Shown here: positions 1 to 5,233 of the stretch, one piece after another | How the letters are laid out: each line of letters begins with the position of its first letter | Position numbering within the stretch: position 1 is the first letter of the stretch | From: Alkanindiges sp. | GTDB taxonomy: Bacteria; Pseudomonadota; Gammaproteobacteria; Pseudomonadales; Moraxellaceae | Reading direction: 5' to 3' | DNA: 5,233 bases | NCBI GenBank assembly: GCA_030152125.1 | Contig: JASLIR010000436.1 | Location: 1 to 5,233 of the forward strand | Translations under genes and position numbers: made by a program | The notes under the pieces: model-generated | Told to the model about the DNA's origin: nothing | Database searches by the model: none | What the model saw: the letters and a program-made list of their open reading frames with translations, nothing else

Positions 1-63
1 GTATTATTCATGCACCTTAAAAAGCCGGCCGGCACTGATGGCCTGACTTTTCTGTACCGTTAG
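1..63 (+). CDS. C-terminal tail of an upstream gene, probably bioC (malonyl-ACP O-methyltransferase), 5' truncated by window
   Basis: Frame 1 is open from the window edge for 20 codons to a TAG at 61-63 and ends HLKKPAGTDGLTFLYR. The other two plus frames close sooner (TGA at 44-46, TAA at 18-20), so this is the best reading of the edge. The VLFMHLKKP stretch resembles the final beta strand of BioC methyltransferases (VIYGHAWKP-like), and bioC commonly sits directly before bioD in gammaproteobacterial biotin operons. If so, the enzyme methylates malonyl-ACP to start pimeloyl synthesis. The gap to the bioD start is only 29 bases, consistent with one operon. Identification rests on 20 residues plus context, so the product is an inference; no symbol is given. 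Confidence 0.45.
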   Translation, partial: VLFMHLKKPAGTDGLTFLYR

Positions 64-92
64 TTTTCTCAATACCACCTAAGGTTAGATTC

Positions 93-788
93 ATGAGTGT
101 GGCCACTCAACGCCAAATTTACTTTGTTACTGGAACCGATACCGACGTTGGAAAAACCCATGTCAGTGCCTTGTTATTAGCGCGTGCAGCGGCACAGGGG
201 CAGCGCTGCTTTGCCATTAAGCCCATTTCGGCCGGCTGTGAACAAAATGCACAGGGCGAATGGGAAAGTGCAGATGCTAACCGTTTGAAGCAATATGCCA
301 GTGTTGAACTGATAGATGAGCTGATAGCACCTATCCGGCTGCCTGTTGCGGCTTCACCGCATATTGCAGCGCAACTGGCAGGTGAGCGTTTACAGGCGGC
401 ACGTGTGGTTGGTCATGTGCGGGCAGGCTTGTCAACGCGGGCCAGCCATATTCTGGTGGAAGGTGCCGGAGGCTGGCGGGTGCCGATCAACCTGCAGGAA
501 AATATTTCGGATATCGCAAAACAGTTACGCCTGCCAGTCATTCTGGTGGTCGGCATCCGTTTGGGCTGTTTAAACCATGCCCTGTTAACGGCGGAAATGA
601 TTTTGCGTGATGGTTTGCCGCTGGCAGGCTGGGTGGCAAACTGTATTGACCCGCATGACCAGCACTGTGAGGCTGAAATAGAAACGCTGCGCAAGAAAAT
701 TGGTGCACCGTGTTTAGGGGTGGTCCCCTTTGCACCGGACCAGCCCTTAACCGGATTGATTGAACATATTCGCTGGCCGCTTGAGTAA
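93..788 (+). CDS. bioD: ATP-dependent dethiobiotin synthetase BioD
   Basis: This 231-residue protein matches the usual BioD length of about 225. BioD is a cytosolic homodimer that uses ATP and CO2 to close the ureido ring of 7,8-diaminopelargonate, giving dethiobiotin, the penultimate step of biotin synthesis. Family marks visible here are the P-loop GTDTDVGKT at residues 14-22, the KPISAG segment at 43-48 with the substrate-contacting Lys43, Asp61 in the ESADA stretch, the EGAGGWRVP loop at 123-131, and GIRLGCLNHALLT at 154-166. The ATG at 93 follows a good Shine-Dalgarno (TAAGG, 80-84) by eight bases, which fixes the start. It lies 29 bases after the probable bioC end, so it is likely the last gene of a biotin operon that continues to the left. 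All key motifs are intact and nothing is odd. No convincing terminator follows. Confidence 0.96.
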   Translation: MSVATQRQIYFVTGTDTDVGKTHVSALLLARAAAQGQRCFAIKPISAGCEQNAQGEWESADANRLKQYASVELIDELIAPIRLPVAASPHIAAQLAGERLQAARVVGHVRAGLSTRASHILVEGAGGWRVPINLQENISDIAKQLRLPVILVVGIRLGCLNHALLTAEMILRDGLPLAGWVANCIDPHDQHCEAEIETLRKKIGAPCLGVVPFAPDQPLTGLIEHIRWPLE

Positions 789-860
789 GCCATGATTGTC
801 TATGGTTTCTAAACCTGGACATGCTTCATGTATTAAATTGATGTAATAGGTAAGAATAGT

Positions 861-917
861 GTGAAACAAGTCACTTTTCTTGATAGGATAAGCCGTGAGA
901 TGTTAGCGGATCACTGA
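861..917 (+). CDS. Possible 18-codon leader ORF abutting the C13 peptidase start
   Basis: A GTG-initiated reading frame encodes VKQVTFLDRISREMLADH and ends at a TGA (915-917) that directly touches the ATG of the next gene, giving TGAATG. An AGGT (848-851) lies about ten bases before the GTG and could act as a weak ribosome site. The next gene has only a poor Shine-Dalgarno of its own, so translation of this frame could couple to it. No homology is recognised and an open frame this short is common by chance, so it is recorded as a candidate only. Confidence 0.2.
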   Translation: MKQVTFLDRISREMLADH

Positions 918-2354
918 ATGATAAACCTGAAGCCGTCGCGTAATTTTTTTAGTGATTTGCTGGATAATCAGATTGCCGCGCTGTGGATGCTGGTAGGTTC
1001 GCGTCGCTGTTTTGAGTTCGTTACCCCCAATGGCTGGCAGTTTGTATTCTGGGCCATATTGGCGTGCTCGGCGAATACGCTATTTAGCTGGCTGGCTGCT
1101 GGCCGTATTGGCGAGTTTAATGGACAGGGCCTGGTTAGCTACCTGTTATGGCCGTTTATCGCCCTGATAGCCGGGATTTTTCTGGCGCAGCGCAGTGGTT
1201 TGGGGCGCTTGCTGCTGGTGCCCGCCTTATTGTGGCTGATTGCTGACTTTAACATTGTACTGATTCAAAGCTTCCTGCAGTTTTTGGGACAGATAGACCG
1301 CCTGCCGCATAGCATGTATGACTATCTGGAGCCGTTTTTTATCGTTTTGTTTGTATGGCAGACCGTGGCAGTGTTCTGGGTGTTTTCCCGTGCCCTAGAG
1401 TGGCCCTGGTGGGAACGCATCCTGATCCTGGTGGCAACCATTGTCACGCTGGTGGTGTGGCAGTCCAGCAGCCAGCCTATCTGGAAGGTTGAAGAGCAGC
1501 ATATTACCCCGACCATACCGGAAGCAGCCATTTATGCCCAACCGCGTTTGCTGGATGACATGCTGAGCCAGTTGCAAAAGTCGATTCCCGGTCAGTCCAG
1601 CTGGTACTTTCTGGGCGTTGCCGGGGCAGGCTATCAGGATGTGTTCAAATCGGAAATTGACCGTATCCAGCGCCAGTTTGATACCCGTTTTGGCACCTAT
1701 GGCCGTTCCATTAGCCTTGTGAATAACCTGAAAAGTTTTACCACCCAGCCAATTGCCACTAAAACCAGTATTGAACGCAGCTTAACCCGTATTGGCCAGC
1801 AGATGAACCCGGATACCGATGTGCTGTTTATGTATATGACCTCACATGGCAATCAGGGCATATTCCAGTTGGCGGATGAACCGGTTGCCATGGATTCCAT
1901 TGACCCGCAGTGGTTGCGTGAGGTGCTGGACCGTTCCGGTATCCGCTGGCGGGTCATTGTGATTTCGGCCTGTTATTCGGGTAGCTTTATCCCCGCGTTA
2001 CAATCGCCAGATACCTTGGTGATTACTGCGGCATCTGCAGACCGTGCTTCTTTTGGTTGCTCTAACGAAGCAGACTATACCTATTTTGGCCGGGCATTTT
2101 TTGACGAGGCATTGCGCAACCAGAACAGTTTTCAGGCGGCCTTTAAACAGGCCACCGGAAGAATCCAGCAGTGGGAGCAGGCACAGGATTTTCCAAGTTC
2201 GCAGCCACAGTTTAAACTGGGCCAGAACATGCAGCTGATGCTGCCCCAGTTTGAAAGTCGTTTGTTTCCCCCGGAGATTTCTAGCGGGGCTGCGGCACAA
2301 GATGCGAATACCAATACAGATATGAATACCCATCAGGTTAATCAAATACACTAG
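918..2354 (+). CDS. Membrane-anchored C13-family (legumain/GPI8-like) cysteine peptidase
   Basis: This 478-residue protein has two parts. Residues about 40-182 hold five hydrophobic segments (roughly 40-62, 72-92, 97-120, 138-157, 166-182). Positively charged residues before segment 1 (SRR), in the 2-3 loop and in the 4-5 loop suggest those sides are cytoplasmic, placing the C-terminal half in the periplasm. Residues about 205-445 form a peptidase C13 domain of clan CD: a strand leading to MTSHGNQG with catalytic His310-Gly311, then VISACYSGSF with nucleophile Cys352, then ITAASADRASFG and the NEADYTYFGRAFF block. Both members of the dyad are present, so it is probably active, but its substrate is unknown; eukaryotic relatives cut after Asn or act in GPI transamidation. 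A TGA immediately precedes the ATG in frame, so the start cannot lie further upstream. The ribosome site is weak (CGGA, 907-910). The tail after about 455 is polar, rich in Asn and Thr, and probably disordered. Confidence 0.85.
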   Translation: MINLKPSRNFFSDLLDNQIAALWMLVGSRRCFEFVTPNGWQFVFWAILACSANTLFSWLAAGRIGEFNGQGLVSYLLWPFIALIAGIFLAQRSGLGRLLLVPALLWLIADFNIVLIQSFLQFLGQIDRLPHSMYDYLEPFFIVLFVWQTVAVFWVFSRALEWPWWERILILVATIVTLVVWQSSSQPIWKVEEQHITPTIPEAAIYAQPRLLDDMLSQLQKSIPGQSSWYFLGVAGAGYQDVFKSEIDRIQRQFDTRFGTYGRSISLVNNLKSFTTQPIATKTSIERSLTRIGQQMNPDTDVLFMYMTSHGNQGIFQLADEPVAMDSIDPQWLREVLDRSGIRWRVIVISACYSGSFIPALQSPDTLVITAASADRASFGCSNEADYTYFGRAFFDEALRNQNSFQAAFKQATGRIQQWEQAQDFPSSQPQFKLGQNMQLMLPQFESRLFPPEISSGAAAQDANTNTDMNTHQVNQIH

Positions 2355-2357
2355 GAT

Positions 2358-2375
2358 TCAGGGATCATAGCCTGA
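2358..2375 (+). other. Small hairpin in the leader of the dehydrogenase gene
   Basis: TCAGG (2358-2362) and CCTGA (2371-2375) are perfect complements around an eight-base loop. They sit between the C13 stop and the AAGGAG ribosome site of the next gene. There is no T-run, so it is not a terminator. It could affect mRNA stability or be chance; a five-base stem is weak evidence. Confidence 0.2.
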
Positions 2376-2393
2376 CATAAGGAGTTTGAAGTT

Positions 2394-3500
2394 ATGAAAA
2401 CACGTGCAGCGATTGCCTGGGCAGCAGCTCAGCCATTAACCATTCATGAGGTTGATCTGGCGCCTCCACGTGCCGGCGAGGTACTGGTTGAAGTGAAGGC
2501 AACCGGTATTTGCCATACTGACTATTACACCTTGTCAGGGGCTGACCCTGAAGGCCGTTTTCCGGCCATTTTGGGCCATGAAGGGGCAGGTGTGGTGCTG
2601 GAGGTGGGTGAGGGCGTTAAAAGCCTGAAACCGGGGGATCATGTGATACCGCTGTACACACCGGAATGTCGCCAGTGCAAGTTCTGCCTGTCGCAAAAAA
2701 CCAATTTATGCCAGGCCATCCGTACTACCCAGGGTCAGGGCCTGATGCCGGATGGCAGCAGCCGCTTTTCTCTGGATGGCGAGCCGATTCTGCATTACAT
2801 GGGTACGTCAACCTTTGCTAACCACATTGTGGTGCCGGAAATTGCGCTGGCCAAAATCCGTGAAGATGCCCCCTTTGATAAAGTCTGCTATATCGGTTGT
2901 GGCGTAACAACCGGGGTAGGCGCGGTACTGTTTACTGCCAAGGTGGAAGCTGGAGCCAATGTGGTGGTATTTGGCTTGGGTGGTATTGGCCTGAACGTGA
3001 TTCAGGGTGCCAAAATGGTAGGCGCCAACAAGATTATCGGTGTGGATTTAAATCCTGCCCGTGAAGCCATGGCGCGTAAATTTGGCATGACACATTTTAT
3101 TAACCCGAGTCAGGTTGAAAATGTAGTAGACCATATTATTCAACTGACCGATGGTGGCGCTGATTATTCCTTTGAATGCATTGGTAATACGCAGGTAATG
3201 CGTCAGGCACTGGAGTGCTGCCACAAAGGCTGGGGCCGCAGTATTATTATTGGGGTTGCGCCTGCCGGTGCGGAAATCAGCACCCGTCCATTCCAGCTAG
3301 TCACTGGTCGAAAGTGGGAAGGTTCTGCCTTTGGTGGCGCGCGTGGCCGTACCGATGTACCAAAAATTGTGGACTGGTACATGGAAGGCAAGCTGAATAT
3401 TGATGATCTGATTACCCATCATTTAACACTGGATGACATTAACAAGGGCTTTGACTTAATGAAGTCCGGTGAGTCGATTCGCAGCGTGGTGGTTTATTAA
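2394..3500 (+). CDS. adhC: S-(hydroxymethyl)glutathione dehydrogenase / class III alcohol dehydrogenase
   Basis: This 368-residue, zinc-dependent, NAD-linked medium-chain dehydrogenase oxidises S-hydroxymethylglutathione, the spontaneous adduct of formaldehyde and glutathione, to S-formylglutathione in the cytosol. Members of the class can also reduce S-nitrosoglutathione. Catalytic zinc ligands are Cys40, His62, Glu63 and Cys169. The structural zinc is held by Cys92, Cys95, Cys98 and Cys106. The Rossmann motif GLGGIG is at 194-199 and the NAD-ribose aspartate is Asp218. Arg110 in the IRTTQGQGLMPDG stretch aligns with the glutathione-binding Arg115 of human ADH5, and GADPEG (49-54) supplies the acidic pocket; these mark class III rather than an ethanol dehydrogenase. 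A strong AAGGAG (2379-2384) precedes the ATG by nine bases. It follows the C13 gene by 39 bases on the same strand. No S-formylglutathione hydrolase or FrmR-type repressor lies in the window. The gene is also called frmA or flhA. Confidence 0.95.
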   Translation: MKTRAAIAWAAAQPLTIHEVDLAPPRAGEVLVEVKATGICHTDYYTLSGADPEGRFPAILGHEGAGVVLEVGEGVKSLKPGDHVIPLYTPECRQCKFCLSQKTNLCQAIRTTQGQGLMPDGSSRFSLDGEPILHYMGTSTFANHIVVPEIALAKIREDAPFDKVCYIGCGVTTGVGAVLFTAKVEAGANVVVFGLGGIGLNVIQGAKMVGANKIIGVDLNPAREAMARKFGMTHFINPSQVENVVDHIIQLTDGGADYSFECIGNTQVMRQALECCHKGWGRSIIIGVAPAGAEISTRPFQLVTGRKWEGSAFGGARGRTDVPKIVDWYMEGKLNIDDLITHHLTLDDINKGFDLMKSGESIRSVVVY

Positions 3501-3507
3501 AACTGTG

Positions 3508-3526
3508 GGGATTTTATTTTAATCCC
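3508..3526. terminator. Weak hairpin after the dehydrogenase gene, possible bidirectional terminator
   Basis: GGGATT (3508-3513) pairs with AATCCC (3521-3526) across a seven-base AT-only loop, starting eight bases after the adhC stop. No T-tract follows the stem on either strand, so it is not a textbook intrinsic terminator. Its position between convergent genes is its main support. Confidence 0.3.
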
Positions 3527-3539
3527 GTTGCCATCATTG

Positions 3540-3600
3540 CCTGATCCAGCCGGTCATTCTGCCAACGCAAAAGTGGGATGACCGGCTGAGTCTTATCAGG
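3540..3600. repeat. Long inverted repeat of REP-like GTCATTC/GAATGAC type in a convergent spacer
   Basis: CAGCCGGTCAT (3547-3557) is perfectly complementary to ATGACCGGCTG (3578-3588), an 11-base stem around 20 bases. In RNA the stem can grow inward by five more pairs, some of them G-U (TCTGC 3558-3562 with GTGGG 3573-3577), leaving a ten-base loop. Outer arms CCTGAT (3540-3545) and ATCAGG (3595-3600) also match, separated by an asymmetric bulge. The GGTCATTC...GGATGACC core resembles dispersed bacterial palindromes such as RAYT-linked REPs. It may also help end transcription from both sides. Copy number elsewhere in the genome is not visible here. Confidence 0.6.
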
Positions 3601-3624
3601 TCGGAATTAATATATAGGTGGCAG

Positions 3625-3975
3625 TTATTGCCGCAAAATCTTATCCATGCGTTTGCCCCTGGCAAGTTCATCAATCAGCTTGTCCAAATAGCGTATTTTT
3701 TGCATAAAAGGATCTTCAAGGTCTTCCACACGAACACCACAGACTACGCCTTTGATCAGCGCGCTATTGGGATGAATGGCTGGTGCCTGTGCAAAAAAGG
3801 TTTCAAAATCAGTTTCCTGTTCTATTTGCTGCTGTAAGCCGGTTTGGTCCTAGCCCGTCAGCCAGCAAATAACTTAATCAACCTCTTCTTTTGTACGGCT
3901 TTTACGTTCTGCTTTTTGAATATACAGTGGGTAAACCTTTGCAAATGCTGTTGTGAAAATGCGGTGCGGGGACAT
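3625..3975 (-). pseudogene. DUF2200-family protein gene inactivated by two in-frame stop codons
   Basis: The minus-strand frame from ATG (3973-3975) to the natural TAA (3625-3627) spans 117 codons, about the normal DUF2200 length. It is interrupted by TAA at codon 34 (3874-3876) and TAG at codon 42 (3850-3852). On both sides of the stops the frame is the same and the sequence is family-like: HRIFTTAFAKVYPLYIQKAE at the start, then VICWLTG just before stop two, then [20 protein letters not shown], and [19 protein letters not shown] near the end. From remembered homologues, stop one replaces a Glu (GAA to TAA) and stop two a Tyr (TAT or TAC to TAG). GGAG (3985-3988) nine bases upstream keeps a working ribosome site, so a 33-residue fragment could still be made. 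No plausible restart codon lies near the stops. The gene begins 44 bases after the sulfurtransferase stop and probably shared its transcript. DUF2200 proteins are small, cytosolic and of unknown function. Confidence 0.88.
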
Positions 3976-4019
3976 AACAGCTTTCTCCGGCGTGTTCAGG
4001 GTTTAGCCTTCCACTACGC

Positions 4020-4844
4020 TTACAGTTCAGTTTCAACCGGGCGGCTATCATCCGTAACCCACTCGCTCCATGAGCCTGCATACAATAAAGGTTCAGGCAG
4101 TCCGGCATGTACAAAGGCCAGGATATTATGGCAGGCTGTTACGCCGGAGCCGCAATAGCCTACTACTTCCGTGCCAGAGAAACTTTCAAAGCGCTGCTGT
4201 AATTCTTCAGTGCTGCGCCAGTAGCCATTTGCACAGTTTTCCGTAAAAGACAGGTTAATAGCACCAGGAATATGTCCTGCTTTTGGGTCTAAAGGTTCTT
4301 CCAGTCCTTTAAAGCGCGGTGGCAGTCGTGCATCTATCAGCACCCTGTCTGAATCTCCAATATGCGCTAGTACATTGGCTGCATCGACAATCTGTGGATT
4401 CCAGTCACCGCTAAACTCAGTTTCAGTGATAGTGGGCTGCGTGGTTTCAATCACACCACCACTGGCAAGCCATGCCGTATAGCCACCGTCCAGCACCGCC
4501 ACGTTGGTATGGCCCACGGTCCGCAGTAACCACCACAGGCGAGAGGCAAACATGCCGACATCCTGGTCGTATGCAATCACTTGCGTGTATGGGCCGATAC
4601 CCAGCTTGCCAAAGAAGGCTTTTAATCGTTCTGGTTCAGGTAACGGATGGCGTCCGGTTTTTCCGGGCACAACCGGGGAGGAAAGGTCACTGTCAAGATG
4701 GGCAAAGCGTGCCTGTGGCAGATGGCCTTGATGATACTGTTCCTCACCAAATGACGGATTGCCTAGTTGATGGCGGCAGTCCACAAATACAACATCATTG
4801 GAAAGGTCTTTAGCATCTGCAACGGAAATTAAAGTCTGGTACAT
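4020..4844 (-). CDS. sseA: SseA-like 3-mercaptopyruvate sulfurtransferase (two-domain rhodanese)
   Basis: This 274-residue protein (E. coli SseA has about 281) consists of two rhodanese domains. It moves sulfane sulfur from 3-mercaptopyruvate or a related donor to a thiol or cyanide acceptor through a cysteine persulfide. The N-terminal domain (about 5-130) has VDCRHQLGNP at 21-30 and a non-catalytic active-site loop, where Asp93 in AYDQDVGMFASR stands in place of cysteine. The C-terminal domain (about 150-270) has DAR at 171-173, RFKGLEEPLD, AGHIPGAINL at 189-198 and the catalytic loop CGSGVTA at 231-237 with nucleophile Cys231. That uncharged CGSGVTA loop is the mercaptopyruvate type; classical thiosulfate rhodaneses carry CRKGVT. 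There is no signal peptide, so it is cytosolic. The ATG at 4842-4844 has no clear Shine-Dalgarno, but no other internal start precedes the first domain and a promoter candidate lies just upstream. It is followed at 44 bases by the broken DUF2200 gene. Confidence 0.9.
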   Translation of the reverse strand: MYQTLISVADAKDLSNDVVFVDCRHQLGNPSFGEEQYHQGHLPQARFAHLDSDLSSPVVPGKTGRHPLPEPERLKAFFGKLGIGPYTQVIAYDQDVGMFASRLWWLLRTVGHTNVAVLDGGYTAWLASGGVIETTQPTITETEFSGDWNPQIVDAANVLAHIGDSDRVLIDARLPPRFKGLEEPLDPKAGHIPGAINLSFTENCANGYWRSTEELQQRFESFSGTEVVGYCGSGVTACHNILAFVHAGLPEPLLYAGSWSEWVTDDSRPVETEL

Positions 4845-4873
4845 GGCTTAAATGGTGTATGAGGTGAGTTTGG

Positions 4874-4901
4874 AATGTAGCATGGGTGAGAAGAGAGTCA
4901 A
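4874..4901 (-). promoter_or_regulatory. Sigma70-type promoter candidate for the sulfurtransferase gene
   Basis: On the minus strand a -35 TTGACT (4896-4901, five of six to consensus) is followed after 16 bases by a -10 TACATT (4874-4879, four of six). A TGC immediately upstream of the -10 gives an extended -10 element. Transcription would start near 4867, leaving a leader of about 20 bases before the ATG at 4844. This fits the gap after the HEAT-repeat gene and would give the sulfurtransferase its own transcript. It is a visual match only. Confidence 0.5.
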
Positions 4902-4915
4902 GGGTACATGAATTG

Positions 4916-5233
4916 CTAACTAAACGAATTGCTGTGAGGAGAGCAGGCCAGAATTGCATCGTTCAGCTCATCCATAAACCTTTGCTCAATATTCTTGGTC
5001 AAATGATTTTTCAGTTGTTGCAATGGAAGCAAATATTCAGGCTGGGCTAAGAGTGCGGCTGCCTGAATTGCCCAACTACCATTAAATTCATCATTTAATT
5101 CGTTAATCAGTGCGGTTTGAATGGAAAAGTCCTTTCTCCTTGCCAGGCCGATGAATGCTTCTCCCCGAATCTCATAATCATCGTCAGCTAATCTATCCCA
5201 TAATGCCTTGCGTAGTGCTGGTGTATCAACATC
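4916..5233 (-). CDS. HEAT-repeat domain protein, C-terminal part (5' end outside window)
   Basis: The minus-strand frame is open from the right edge for 105 codons to a TAG at 4916-4918; the start lies beyond the window. The product is helical and repeat-like. LWDRLADDDYEIRGEAFIGL (residues 11-30 of the fragment) followed by ARRKD is a typical HEAT repeat with the conserved D-x-x-x-R-x-x-A spacing. A second repeat covers about 36-70 (ALINELND, then SWAIQAAALLA). The last 35 residues form a further helix pair and a short polar tail. HEAT repeats build alpha solenoids that serve as protein-binding scaffolds and, in some bacterial families, as lyases or phycobilin-related enzymes. Nothing here shows which. 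It ends 71 bases before the sulfurtransferase start on the same strand. The frame has no early ATG inside the window, so a start-based ORF search would miss it. Confidence 0.8.
   Translation of the reverse strand, partial: DVDTPALRKALWDRLADDDYEIRGEAFIGLARRKDFSIQTALINELNDEFNGSWAIQAAALLAQPEYLLPLQQLKNHLTKNIEQRFMDELNDAILACSPHSNSFS

Noticed and set aside
413..822. Minus-strand ORFs within bioD
   Set aside because: They are shadows of a fully intact, recognisable BioD frame, and their translations resemble no family.
819..831. ACATG-CTT-CATGT hairpin after bioD, considered as a terminator
   Set aside because: The stem is five base pairs, AT-rich, with a three-base loop and no T-run after it.
861..874. 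GTGA-AACAAG-TCAC dyad as an operator
   Set aside because: The four-base arms are expected by chance and match no operator I recognise.
861..889. Promoter-like GTGAAA, 17 bases, TGA-TAGGAT upstream of the C13 gene
   Set aside because: Both hexamers match only four of six bases, and the site overlaps the possible leader ORF. It is too weak to call.
2306..2330. Repeated GAATACC with AATAC spacing near the end of the C13 gene
   Set aside because: It is a short low-complexity stretch encoding an Asn/Thr-rich disordered tail, not a structured repeat.
1998..2351. Minus-strand 117-codon ORF across the C13 catalytic domain
   Set aside because: It is antisense to conserved C13 residues and its translation looks non-protein-like.
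3628..4158. Plus-strand ORFs at 3628-3837 and 3844-4158 as small hypothetical genes
   Set aside because: They run antisense to the DUF2200 pseudogene and the sulfurtransferase 3' end, have no good ribosome site, and the minus-strand frame carries the family-like sequence.

Overview
The window looks like chromosomal DNA from a gammaproteobacterium or a close relative. This is inferred from protein character only: a short BioD with a GTDTDVGKT P-loop, a class III alcohol dehydrogenase and an SseA-type sulfurtransferase. G+C is near 50 % by eye (not computed). No tRNA, rRNA, CRISPR array, transposase or phage gene is visible. I do not assign a genus.

The left half reads on the plus strand. The window opens on the last 20 codons of a gene that is probably bioC (1-63). 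It continues with a complete bioD (93-788), the late biotin-pathway dethiobiotin synthetase. After a 129-base gap comes a five-helix membrane protein carrying a peptidase C13 (legumain/GPI8 clan) domain on its C-terminal side (918-2354). Only 39 bases later follows a class III alcohol dehydrogenase / S-(hydroxymethyl)glutathione dehydrogenase (2394-3500), the glutathione-dependent formaldehyde oxidation enzyme. The C13 protein and the dehydrogenase share strand and close spacing and may be co-transcribed, but nothing in the sequence ties their functions together.

The right half reads on the minus strand and converges on the dehydrogenase. From the right edge inward it holds the C-terminal 105 residues of a HEAT-repeat protein (4916-5233, cut by the window), a 71-base gap with a good promoter candidate, and an intact two-domain SseA-like sulfurtransferase (4020-4844). 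Then, 44 bases downstream, comes a DUF2200-family gene killed by two in-frame stop codons but otherwise collinear to its natural end (3625-3975). The two stops hide this gene from a simple ORF scan, so plus-strand ORFs over the same bases could be mistaken for real genes. The convergent spacer (3501-3624) contains a long perfect inverted repeat of the GTCATTC/GAATGAC type, which resembles dispersed REP-like palindromes.

Most of the window is ordinary housekeeping sequence. I see no clear case for an undescribed multi-gene system. The items most worth a second look are the double-nonsense DUF2200 pseudogene, the membrane-anchored C13 protease, the palindromic repeat, and a possible short leader ORF whose stop abuts the C13 start codon.
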